From Neomoorella sulfitireducens (GTDB taxonomy: Bacteria > Bacillota > DSM-521 > Neomoorellales > Neomoorellaceae), in the NCBI RefSeq assembly GCF_024733845.1, contig NZ_JANRHG010000001.1, forward strand, positions 186,001 through 250,000: DNA of 64,000 nucleotides, in the 5' to 3' direction. The notes beneath the pieces are model-generated. The model saw nothing but the letters and a program-made list of their open reading frames with translations, had not been told where the DNA came from and searched no databases. Position 1 is the first letter of the stretch. Every line of letters starts with the position of its first letter. The position numbers and the translations under genes were made by a program. Positions 27,461-34,779 of this stretch are shown piece after piece.

Positions 27461-28690
27461 CTAAAACAATTTAACCTCTACCTGTGCCCCCGCCTCCAAG
27501 CCCTCTTCCTCCAGGGGAACGGTTATCAGGCCATCGGCCTGGACCATGGATGAGATCATACTCGATCCTCCCGGTACCGGTACGGCCAGGAACCCACCCG
27601 GGCCTGCTTCCAGGCGGACGCGGATATAGTCCTCCCGGCCGGGGGTGGAAGTAATTGTCCGGCTTAACCTCGCCGCCACCGTTCCCTTCCCCAAGAAATG
27701 GTCGTAGCCCCCGTAGCGTAACAGGGGTTCGATTAAGATCCTGAAAACAACCATGGCCGAAACGGGATGGCCAGGCAGGCCCAGGATCATCTTATCGCCG
27801 GCCACTGCCGCAACGGTGGGCTTGCCCGGGCGGACGGCTACACCATGAAAGAGGAGGCCCGGCTGTCCCAGGCCGGCCAGGACCTGGACGGTCAAATCGC
27901 GGGTACCTACGGAGCTGCCGCCAGAAAGAAGTACCATATGGTTTTCCGACATTGCCTGCCTAACCCTGGCGGTGAGGGCCTCCAGATCATCGGGGGCAAT
28001 ACCGTAGAGGGTGACCTCGGCGCCGCACTGACCGGCAAGCCCGGCCAGGGTGTAGGAATTAATATCTCTAACCTGGCCGGGTGCAGGTTCGGCATCGGGA
28101 GGGACGATTTCATTACCGGTAGCCAGGATGCCTACCCGCCAGGGTTCATATACAGTTGCCTGCGTAACTCCCAGGCTGGCCAGGATCCCCAGGTCCTGGG
28201 GGCGTAAAGTACGGCCGGCTGGAAGGACCCTGGTGCCGGCGCGGGCATCGGCACCACGGCGCACCAGATCCTGCCCCGGGGCGACGGGTTTAAAAACAGC
28301 TACCCTGCCCTCAGCAAGAATTTCAGTATTTTCTACCATTACTACCGCATCAGCACCCGCAGGGATCATGCTCCCGGTAGCTACGGCCACAGCCTGGCCG
28401 GGGCCGACGGTGACCTTCGCCGGCTGACCCATAGCTACCTCTCCTACCAGGTGTAGAATTACCGGTTCCCTTTCCCCGGCCCCGAAGGTATCAACTGCCC
28501 GCACGGCATAACCGTCCATGGTAGCCCGGGTAAAACCCGGAACGTCGTCCTGCGCCACCACCGGCCGGGCCAGCTCGCGCCCCAGGGCAGCAAGCAAGGG
28601 TAAAACCACTTCCTGCCGTCCCGGCAGGGGCCAGTAGCGGGAAAGCAATCTCCGCGCTTCAGCCAGCGTTACCACCCGAAAGAGTTCCAT
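27461..28690 (-). CDS. moeA: Molybdopterin molybdenumtransferase (MoeA), copy 2
   Basis: About 409 residues from the ATG of MELFRVVTLAEARRLL. It has ATMDGYAVRAVDTFGAG, AVVMVENTEI, ILATGNEIVPPDAEPAPGQV with DINSYTL, and LLSGGSSVGTRDLTVQ. It is a clear paralogue of copy 1 but diverged. The start lies just beyond the stop of the small HTH protein. A 130-base gap without a gene separates the two copies. Confidence 0.92.
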   Translation of the reverse strand: MELFRVVTLAEARRLLSRYWPLPGRQEVVLPLLAALGRELARPVVAQDDVPGFTRATMDGYAVRAVDTFGAGEREPVILHLVGEVAMGQPAKVTVGPGQAVAVATGSMIPAGADAVVMVENTEILAEGRVAVFKPVAPGQDLVRRGADARAGTRVLPAGRTLRPQDLGILASLGVTQATVYEPWRVGILATGNEIVPPDAEPAPGQVRDINSYTLAGLAGQCGAEVTLYGIAPDDLEALTARVRQAMSENHMVLLSGGSSVGTRDLTVQVLAGLGQPGLLFHGVAVRPGKPTVAAVAGDKMILGLPGHPVSAMVVFRILIEPLLRYGGYDHFLGKGTVAARLSRTITSTPGREDYIRVRLEAGPGGFLAVPVPGGSSMISSMVQADGLITVPLEEEGLEAGAQVEVKLF

Positions 28691-28703
28691 TCCTATCCCC
28701 CTG

Positions 28704-28910
28704 CTACTCAAAACACCCGAGCTGGCACTGGATAATCTTTATCTTTAGATCATCGGCGGCCTGTCCCACCTCACGCATGGGAACCTGCAAGCGACGGGCC
28801 ACTTCCTGGGCAACCGCACAGGGCAGCCTGCCGCCATGATTAGCCGCGGCTTCTTTTACTGCTACCTGGATGGCTTCCCGGTCAACCACATGAGCACCTC
28901 CCTCCTGCAT
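28704..28910 (-). CDS. Small HTH-like protein at the head of the Moco operon
   Basis: 68 residues, not assigned to a named family. The middle part, AVAQEVARRLQVPMREVGQA, has the spacing of a helix-turn-helix, and the end KIIQCQLGCFE carries two Cys in a CxxxC arrangement. The N-terminal region is helical and charged. As first gene behind a Moco riboswitch it may sense or chaperone cofactor or metal, or regulate the operon. A start a few codons later (VVDREAIQ) is possible. Confidence 0.65.
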   Translation of the reverse strand: MQEGGAHVVDREAIQVAVKEAAANHGGRLPCAVAQEVARRLQVPMREVGQAADDLKIKIIQCQLGCFE

Positions 28911-28929
28911 TCTCCTGTACCCTTAATCT

Positions 28930-28958
28930 AAAATATAAGGCACCCGGAAGGGGGTGCC
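28930..28958 (-). terminator. Rho-independent terminator of the Moco leader
   Basis: GGCACCC and GGGTGCC pair around a six-base loop and are followed on the minus strand by TTATATTTT. It lies between the riboswitch aptamer and the first gene, so it can serve as the expression platform. Confidence 0.8.
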
Positions 28959-28973
28959 TGAAGTTACTAAAAA

Positions 28974-29088
28974 CTCCTTTCCCATTCCGGGAGGCAGGCA
29001 GGTTTCCCCGCCTACCCCGTCGCTGCCTGGCAAACAGGCAGGAGGCCAGTAACCATAGCTTTAACACCTTAGGTCCACTGGCTCGGAG
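28974..29088 (-). promoter_or_regulatory. Moco (molybdenum/tungsten cofactor) riboswitch
   Basis: On the minus strand the leader begins ATCTCCGAGCCAGTGGACC and ends GCCTCCCGGAATGGGAAAGG plus AG. The outer CTCC pairs with the final GGAG; a CCAG/CTGG stem, the hairpin TGCCTG/CAGGCA and a GGTAGGC/GCCTGCC stem lie inside. This layout and the CUCCGAGCC and GCCUCCCGG segments agree with the Moco RNA motif as I recall it. It precedes a terminator and an operon wholly devoted to Moco synthesis. The extra inner hairpin would favour the Moco form over the shorter tungsten (Tuco) variant. Confidence 0.83.
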
Positions 29089-29100
29089 ATATATTATGCG

Positions 29101-29138
29101 GTTATGTCTATTGTAGCATAACCAGAAGCAGGAAGCAA
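29101..29138 (-). promoter_or_regulatory. Promoter and operator of the Moco operon
   Basis: On the minus strand TTGCTT (29138-29133), a 17-base spacer and TACAAT (29115-29110) form a good promoter, with predicted start near 29103, about 15 bases before the riboswitch. An inverted repeat GGTTATG / CATAACC (29100-29106 and 29117-29123) flanks the -10 box. Its 22-bp core has the same length and outer arms as the operator at 22019-22040. Confidence 0.7.
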
Positions 29139-29153
29139 GCGGTAATTATGATT

Positions 29154-31076
29154 TTATCTTTTTCCCACCAGGGCGCAAAGCCTCTCAATGGCGTAGTAGG
29201 CTTCCGCTCCGGTTACTATTCCCCGGGGATCGCTTCCCGTCTTTTCCACGGGCAGGAGGCTCCAGGCCCCGGCCCGGGCTACGGCTACCGCCGGGTCTAA
29301 AACTGCTGCGTCCTCGCCCAGGTAGGTGAGGAGGAGGCGGGCGGCATTGCCCCGGGTCAAGGGTTCCCGTTCAAGAAAGGGCTGTAAAGCAGCCGCCTTG
29401 GCGGCAACCAGGTCGCCCCGGCCGGCTGCCCATTTTAAGGCATTAGCCGTCATATAGTAAAAACTCGCCTGGTTGACCGGGGCTTCCAGTTTCCAGTCGT
29501 TATTATAACCGGCGACAATCAACCCCCAGCGATTGACGAACTGCAGGCCGGCAAAGGCCCAGTGTTCGGCAAAGGGATTCTTGATTTTGTAGTCTTTCAG
29601 GTTGGCACCGGCTTTAACCAGGAGGTCCTGAATGGCTTTAATGTCTTCGAGGCCGGCCGCCAGTTCCCGGAAATTCTTATTTGCCTTCAAAGAGTAAGCG
29701 GCCGCCACCCCGGCGGCGTCGCCGGTAGCCATGCCTACAGGCACTACCCGGGCGCTGCCGGCGGCCAGGTGGGTATAACCGGCCGAGCGCCCTACCACCA
29801 GGAGGTTATCCACTTCCCGGGGCACCAGGGAACGGAAAGGAATGCTGTAGACTTCCGGCCGGCCGTAAACGTAACCCTTATCCTGGGGTGAAGTAGCCTG
29901 GACATCCACCGGGTAGGAGCCCAGGGCGATGGCGTCGGGGAAATAGCGGTTAAAAAGGACATCACTCAGGTCCAGCTGGTAAAGGGCCTTGATGTGGCGG
30001 GTTTCCCGGACGTAAAGTTCCGGCGCCGTTCCTAAAAGTATGGCGCCGGCAAAACCGGGCAACCGGGAGCGCAGGAAAGCTGTAATAGCGGGAAGTTCCT
30101 CCCGTGCCAATTGCATGGCCTCAGCTTTGGCAGCCTCGCTCAGGCCGTCAACACCAAAGATCTGCAGGGCGTTAATGAGGATGGTGCCGTCATCCTGGCG
30201 GCCGATATTCAAGCCCCGCAGTCGCAGGCGCGGGGTGGAAGGCTGGTAGGCCGAGCCAATGTCGGCAAAGCCCCAGGCGGCCCGGTCGGAGATCTTGGTG
30301 TCTTTGAACTGGCCTGCATTGACGGCCTGCTTCAGGGCCGCCCAGTCGATTCCCCCCAGGTGAAAGACCAGGGTCACGGCCTGGCGCCGTTGTTTGTCGC
30401 CCATATCCTCGGCACCAATCGTATAAGGGACCCCGGCCGCGGCGGCAACGTCGGCATCCTGGGTGGCATCGATGATCCGGCCGGCGTAGAGGGATACGTC
30501 CCGGCCGTCCCTTACGGCCCTGATACCAATTAACTTACTGCCTTCCAGGATGGGCTCCTTAAAGGCAGTATTCAGGCTTAAAGCCAGGTTGGGATAGCGC
30601 TCCACCATTTCCAGGAAAACTTTTTTGGCAACGGCGACATCAAAAACGTTACCTCCCACCTGGCGGTAAAAATCAAGAAAAGTGCCGCAGGTTAACAGTT
30701 CGTATTTCGGCCCGTAATTCATATCAATAAAGTTCAGCCAGCCGTAAGTAAAAAGGCCGCCCAGGCCGTCGCGCTTTTCTACCAGCAGTACCCTGGCTCC
30801 CTGGCGGGCTGCCGAAATGGCCGCGGCCACACCTTCCGGCTGCCCTCCTACCACCAAAACGTCGTACCTCGCCCCTTCAACAGGCGGCGGTGCCGGGGAT
30901 AAAGTTGCCGGATCAGGTTCCTGATGAGCAACTGCCTGCCCTGACCGCCACACCGTTAGATAATACAGGGCTTCCTCAAGAACAGTCGTCCGCTCCTGCC
31001 ATAGATACAATCCTGCCAGGGCTACTGCCAGTATTGCCACGCTTAAAACAAGACATAGTCCCTGTTTACTTTGCAT
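29154..31076 (-). CDS. FAD-dependent oxidoreductase, membrane-anchored
   Basis: 640 residues. An N-terminal hydrophobic stretch (about residues 8-26) acts as signal or anchor, so the protein is likely outside the membrane. Then comes the FAD site YDVLVVGGQPEGVAAAISAA with VLLVEKRDGLGG and the FAD_oxidored (PF12831) pattern IDATQDADVAAAAGVPY. The last 140 residues resemble S-layer homology repeats, such as FVNRWGLIVAGYNNDWKLEA and DPRGIVTGAEAYYAIERL. The substrate is unknown. Confidence 0.82.
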   Translation of the reverse strand: MQSKQGLCLVLSVAILAVALAGLYLWQERTTVLEEALYYLTVWRSGQAVAHQEPDPATLSPAPPPVEGARYDVLVVGGQPEGVAAAISAARQGARVLLVEKRDGLGGLFTYGWLNFIDMNYGPKYELLTCGTFLDFYRQVGGNVFDVAVAKKVFLEMVERYPNLALSLNTAFKEPILEGSKLIGIRAVRDGRDVSLYAGRIIDATQDADVAAAAGVPYTIGAEDMGDKQRRQAVTLVFHLGGIDWAALKQAVNAGQFKDTKISDRAAWGFADIGSAYQPSTPRLRLRGLNIGRQDDGTILINALQIFGVDGLSEAAKAEAMQLAREELPAITAFLRSRLPGFAGAILLGTAPELYVRETRHIKALYQLDLSDVLFNRYFPDAIALGSYPVDVQATSPQDKGYVYGRPEVYSIPFRSLVPREVDNLLVVGRSAGYTHLAAGSARVVPVGMATGDAAGVAAAYSLKANKNFRELAAGLEDIKAIQDLLVKAGANLKDYKIKNPFAEHWAFAGLQFVNRWGLIVAGYNNDWKLEAPVNQASFYYMTANALKWAAGRGDLVAAKAAALQPFLEREPLTRGNAARLLLTYLGEDAAVLDPAVAVARAGAWSLLPVEKTGSDPRGIVTGAEAYYAIERLCALVGKR

Positions 31077-31236
31077 CCACGTATTTTCCCACCATTTTTA
31101 TCCTTTACCCAGGCATCACTGCCCGAACCGATAGCAGGTATCCCATAGGAACTCCTCAAGGGTCGCTGTCTCTGGGGCGAAGGATCCGGGTTGTAGCGTC
31201 ACTTGCCGTCCACCCGGGAAAACCCTGCTGCGAGCC
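31077..31236 (-). other. Leader/intergenic region with no recognised gene
   Basis: 160 bases between the fthC stop and the oxidoreductase start. The sequence is GC-rich and can form local pairings (for example CCGGGT with ACCCGG on the minus strand). I tested it by eye for 6S RNA, SRP RNA, tRNA and common riboswitch signatures and found no convincing match. Confidence 0.4.
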
Positions 31237-31803
31237 TCATAGTTCTATAATTTCCACATCTGTAATAACCACATCCACCGGCCGATCATGGGCCTCGGGA
31301 TAAACGTCGGGGACAACCTGCTCGGCAAAGGCCAGGGCAACGGCCTTAGTTCCGGGCCTTAAAGTGGCCAGGAACCGATCATAATAGCCGGCGCCGTAAC
31401 CCAGGCGGTTGCCGGCCCTGTCAAAGGCCACCCCGGGCACGATGGCTAGGTCGATTAGTCCGGGGTCCAGGGGGCGCAGGCATTCCGGCCGGGGTTCCAG
31501 GATCCCCCAGGTACCGGGTTGCAAGTCGCCGGGGAAAGCAAAGATTTCCGAAGCGATGAGGCGCCTCCCCTCCCGCACACATAACGGCACGGCTACCCGC
31601 TTCCCCCCGGCCAGAGCTGTTTTTATCAGCTCAGGGGTGGCCACCTCACTGCCAAAGGAAACGTAACTCATTATGACGCCTGCCTGTTGCCAGACAGGTA
31701 ACCCCTGGAGTTTATTAAGTATAATCCTGCTTTTGGCTTCCCTAAGCGCTGCTGCCAGGGAATTTCTCCTGGCAATAATCTCCCGTCTTAACTGTTTTTT
31801 CAA
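31237..31803 (-). CDS. 5-formyltetrahydrofolate cyclo-ligase
   Basis: About 188 residues from the TTG of LKKQLRREIIARRNSL, with GGGGGTG just upstream; a TTG seven codons earlier is an alternative. The family signature RLGYGAGYYDRFLA is near residue 135, and the Lys/Arg-rich N-terminus binds ATP. It converts 5-formyl-THF to methenyl-THF, feeding the folate pool used in acetogenic one-carbon metabolism. A DnaA-box cluster lies right upstream. Confidence 0.92.
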   Translation of the reverse strand: MKKQLRREIIARRNSLAAALREAKSRIILNKLQGLPVWQQAGVIMSYVSFGSEVATPELIKTALAGGKRVAVPLCVREGRRLIASEIFAFPGDLQPGTWGILEPRPECLRPLDPGLIDLAIVPGVAFDRAGNRLGYGAGYYDRFLATLRPGTKAVALAFAEQVVPDVYPEAHDRPVDVVITDVEIIEL

Positions 31804-31916
31804 GGTGCACCCCCGGCCCGGCAAAGTGTCACAAACATATTTGACATAAAGGCACCCGATTCCTTCCCCGGCTTTTACAAAACCGGCTCATTCATAGGAA
31901 CAGGGTCCTACAGCCT

Positions 31917-32094
31917 CTATCCACAACCTTTCCACATATTAATCCCTTGAAAATCAAGGCCTCCGGCCATTTATCCACATAAAACGGAACCCCCCCGACC
32001 ATGATGATTGTAAATCTATCCACAGCAAGGGAAGCCTTAATTTTGAGTTAGTCACAGGTTTATGCACATTATCCACAGTAAGAAATCATCCACA
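31917..32094 (+). promoter_or_regulatory. DnaA-box cluster, all boxes on the same strand
   Basis: Within 178 bases the plus strand holds TTATCCACA at 31971-31979 and 32069-32077 and TTATGCACA at 32060-32068. One-mismatch boxes CTATCCACA lie at 31917-31925 and 32016-32024, and TCATCCACA at 32086-32094. Weaker ones are at 31928-31936 and 32048-32056. The boxes at 32060 and 32069 abut. No gene lies in this 341-base gap between fthC and tsaD. It is a likely DnaA-binding site: a titration or regulatory cluster, or an origin element. Confidence 0.8.
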
Positions 32095-32144
32095 AAAACA
32101 GCCGTTCAGGTCCCAAAAAAGTCCCGGCACGGCCCGGGAGCCTG

Positions 32145-33167
32145 TTAATAAAGTGGTAAATCAGGGATAGCGTTTAAGTCCAGGGGGGCAAAATCCCGGC
32201 GCTGGTACTGGTAGTAAGCGGCGCAAGCGATCATGGCGGCATTGTCGGTACACAAATCAGGTGCCGGGAAAAAGACGGGCAAGCCCGCCTCCCGGGCTAC
32301 TGCCGCCAGCTCCCGGCGCAAGACGCCGTTGGCCGCCACACCGCCGGCGAGGAGGATGGAGCGGGCCGCAAAACGCCTTGCTGCCTGGATAGCTTTGGCC
32401 ACCAGGACCTCTACCACCGCCGCCTGGAAACTGGCAGCTACATCGGCGCCATTAACCTCCATCCCGGCCTGGCGGGCATGATGGAGGTAGTTGATTACCG
32501 CCGATTTCAAACCGCTGAAACTGAAGTCCAGGCTGTCTTCTTCCAGCCAGGCCCGGGGGAAACTTATAGCCCGGGGATTACCTTCCCGGGCCAGCTTTTC
32601 TAATTCAGGTCCGCCGGGATAAGGGAGGCCCAGCACCCGGGCCACTTTATCAAAGGCCTCCCCGGCGGCATCATCCCGGGTAGCTCCCAGGATGCGCCGG
32701 CGGGTATGGCTTTCCAGGTAAACCAGGCTGGTATGGCCGCCGGATACCACCAGGCAAACGGCCGGGAGGGGTAACCGGGGATACTGCAAAAAACCGGCAT
32801 AGATATGGCCCAGCAGGTGGTGGACGCCGATGAGGGGTTTATCCAGGGCATAAGCCAGGCTTTTGGCATAGGCCAGGCCCACCAGCAAGGCTCCCACCAG
32901 GCCGGGCCCGTACGTAACCGCCACAGCATCCAGGTCGGTAAAGGACAATCCTGCGGCGTGCAGGGCTTCATCCACCACCGGGACGATGTTTTCCATATGA
33001 TGCCGGGAGGCTATCTCTGGCACTACCCCGCCAAAGCGGCGGTGGGCAGCGATCTGGGAAGCGACAATATTGGACCGTAGCTCAGTACCGTTAATAACGA
33101 CGGCTGCCGCCGTCTCGTCACAGGAAGTTTCGATGGCCAGAATAGTGGTCGCCGGTTCCACTGCCAT
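32145..33167 (-). CDS. tsaD: tRNA N6-adenosine threonylcarbamoyltransferase
   Basis: 340 residues. It shows ILAIETSCDETAAAVV, the metal ligands in GVHHLLGHIYAGFL, CLVVSGGHTSLVYL and LAGGVAANGVLRREL, all hallmarks of TsaD/Kae1. With TsaB and TsaE it transfers threonylcarbamoyl to A37 of ANN-reading tRNAs. Its start overlaps the end of rimI. The gene closes a tsaE-tsaB-rimI-tsaD operon. Confidence 0.96.
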   Translation of the reverse strand: MAVEPATTILAIETSCDETAAAVVINGTELRSNIVASQIAAHRRFGGVVPEIASRHHMENIVPVVDEALHAAGLSFTDLDAVAVTYGPGLVGALLVGLAYAKSLAYALDKPLIGVHHLLGHIYAGFLQYPRLPLPAVCLVVSGGHTSLVYLESHTRRRILGATRDDAAGEAFDKVARVLGLPYPGGPELEKLAREGNPRAISFPRAWLEEDSLDFSFSGLKSAVINYLHHARQAGMEVNGADVAASFQAAVVEVLVAKAIQAARRFAARSILLAGGVAANGVLRRELAAVAREAGLPVFFPAPDLCTDNAAMIACAAYYQYQRRDFAPLDLNAIPDLPLY

Positions 33168-33612
33168 TCTCCTTAAAAAAGTGTTTCCACATTATAATGG
33201 CGTCTTCACGGTTGTCGTTATAATAACCCTTACGGATCCCGGCGCGGCCAAAGCCCAGGCGTTCATAAAGGCGCTGGGCCGGCCGGTTGGAAACCCGTAC
33301 CTCCAGGGTCATCCGGTCGGCGCCCAGGCGGATAGCTTCCTGCATCAGGACCTTGAGAAGTAATTCCCCCAAACGCCGGCCGCGGTAGCGGGGATGAACG
33401 GCCACATTGGTAACGTGGGCTTCCTCAAGGATAATCCACATCCCCGCATAGCCGATTACCTTTCCTCCGGCCAGTGCTACATAATAATAGGCGAAATTAT
33501 TATTATATATCTCATTTAAAAAAGAATGACGCGTCCACGGGGTAGGAAAGGAAGCCCTTTCGATGGCCAGCACCCCGTCCAGGTATTCACCCGTCATGGG
33601 CAGGATTTGCAC
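33118..33612 (-). CDS. rimI: Ribosomal protein alanine N-acetyltransferase (GNAT)
   Basis: 164 residues from a GTG inside the end of tsaB, preceded by a purine-rich GGAGGCAGG. The GNAT fold is clear: FPTPWTRHSFLNEI, the acetyl-CoA loop VAVHPRYRGRRLGELLL, and LEVRVSNRPAQRLYERLGF. RimI acetylates the N-terminus of ribosomal protein S18. The overlap with both tsaB and tsaD makes translational coupling likely. The frame extends much further upstream but there it is antisense-like text in the tsaB gene. Confidence 0.9.
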   Translation of the reverse strand: MQILPMTGEYLDGVLAIERASFPTPWTRHSFLNEIYNNNFAYYYVALAGGKVIGYAGMWIILEEAHVTNVAVHPRYRGRRLGELLLKVLMQEAIRLGADRMTLEVRVSNRPAQRLYERLGFGRAGIRKGYYNDNREDAIIMWKHFFKENGSGTGDHYSGHRNFL

Positions 33613-34301
33613 TTCGACTCGTCCTGCCTCTCCGCCGGTGACGGGCGGAGGTAAAGTGGCTTTAATTGGAAAAGGTCGTCTTCCTGCCCGCCCAGGAGGC
33701 GTTCCCGGCCCAGCCTGGCTATCTGCGCCGCCCGCGGCAGGATGCTGGTGGAGGGAAGAAAGCGGGCCCTGGAGCCCAGCTGCTGCCAGGCTTCCCGGTA
33801 AGGGTCCACGCCATCCCCTAAAAAATAGACCGGCCCGGTGTACGATTTTAAGGATGCGACCAGCGAGTGAGGATCCCCGGCCTGATATGGTGTTAAACGG
33901 CATAACTTTCCCTCCTGCCAGCGGTAAAGGGCCGTATATACCTCCTGGCGGCGCGCGTAGAGTACCGGGCAGACCAGCCCCGGTACTTCCCAGGCGTTCC
34001 ACGCCAGGCCGTCCAGGGTGGGAACACCGGCCACCGGTTTTTGCGCCGCATGGGCCAGGCCTTTGACTGTGGCCAGGCCGATTCGTAAACCTGTAAAGGA
34101 TCCCGGTCCCAGGGCCACGGCCAGGCCATCAAGATCGGCCGGTTTTACCCCGGCTTCACGGAGCAGGGCCGCGATCATGGGTAGCAGGCGCTGGGAGTGG
34201 TTTTTGCGGGTATTGAAAAACATTTCGGCTACCAGCCGGTCACCGTCCATCAAAGCTACCCCGGCAACCTGGGTGGCACTGTCAAGGCCCAGAACAAGCA
34301 A
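33594..34301 (-). CDS. tsaB: tRNA threonylcarbamoyladenosine synthesis protein TsaB
   Basis: 235 residues from a TTG start. It opens LVLGLDSATQVAGVALMDG and has the YeaZ motifs ALGPGSFTGLRIGLATVKGLAH and VPTLDGLA. TsaB is the inactive partner that binds TsaD and TsaE. The gene overlaps tsaE and rimI at its two ends. Confidence 0.94.
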   Translation of the reverse strand: MLVLGLDSATQVAGVALMDGDRLVAEMFFNTRKNHSQRLLPMIAALLREAGVKPADLDGLAVALGPGSFTGLRIGLATVKGLAHAAQKPVAGVPTLDGLAWNAWEVPGLVCPVLYARRQEVYTALYRWQEGKLCRLTPYQAGDPHSLVASLKSYTGPVYFLGDGVDPYREAWQQLGSRARFLPSTSILPRAAQIARLGRERLLGGQEDDLFQLKPLYLRPSPAERQDESKCKSCP

Positions 34302-34761
34302 TTTTTATCAACTCCTCCAGGATACGGTCGTAACGTTCACCCCTGGCCTTCAGGATGGCGCGGCGTCCTGATCGAGGGTCATATTCCAGGCAAACCTCCA
34401 GATACTCCGGGGGTAAGAGTTCCCCTAGGCGTTCCCCCCATTCGATCACCGTCACACCCCGGCCATACAAATACTCTTCCAGTCCCAGCTCCACGGCAGC
34501 CCCCGGGTCATCCAGACGGTAAATATCAATATGGTAAAAGGGCAGGCGGCCCTGGTGTTCCTGGATCAGGGTGAAAGTGGGGCTTGTAACCCTTCCGGTC
34601 ACTCCCAGGCCCCGGGCCAGGCCCTGGGCCAGGGTGGTCTTGCCGGCCCCCAGTTCGCCGGTGAGGATAACAACATCCCCGGGTCCTAAAAGCCGGCCCA
34701 GAATCCGGCCTAGTTCCCCGGTGGCCCCGGCATCCTTTAACCATTTTTGCACCTTGGTCAC
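34282..34761 (-). CDS. tsaE: tRNA threonylcarbamoyladenosine synthesis ATPase TsaE
   Basis: 159 residues with the Walker A LTGELGAGKTTLAQGLARGL and the family motif SPTFTLIQEHQ, then HIDIYRLDDPGAAVELGLEE. TsaE hydrolyses ATP to reset the TsaB-TsaD complex. GTG start. It is the first gene of the tsa operon, just after the uracil-DNA glycosylase gene. Confidence 0.94.
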   Translation of the reverse strand: MTKVQKWLKDAGATGELGRILGRLLGPGDVVILTGELGAGKTTLAQGLARGLGVTGRVTSPTFTLIQEHQGRLPFYHIDIYRLDDPGAAVELGLEEYLYGRGVTVIEWGERLGELLPPEYLEVCLEYDPRSGRRAILKARGERYDRILEELIKIACSGP

Positions 34762-34779
34762 CGTTCATTCATTCCTGTA

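Noticed and set aside
31077-31236. Possible 6S RNA or riboswitch between the fthC stop and the FAD oxidoreductase start
   Set aside because: A GGATACCTGC stretch recalls the B12 box and 6S RNA is found near fthC in some bacteria, but the rest of neither consensus nor a closing stem could be found.
31917-32094. Chromosomal origin of replication proper
   Set aside because: There is no dnaA, dnaN or rpmH nearby and no clear AT-rich unwinding element, so a remote DnaA-box cluster is the safer reading.
33613-34002. N-terminal extension of the RimI frame
   Set aside because: It is Pro/Gly/Arg-rich and fully overlaps tsaB in another frame; a GTG at 33612 with a purine-rich site gives the normal RimI length.
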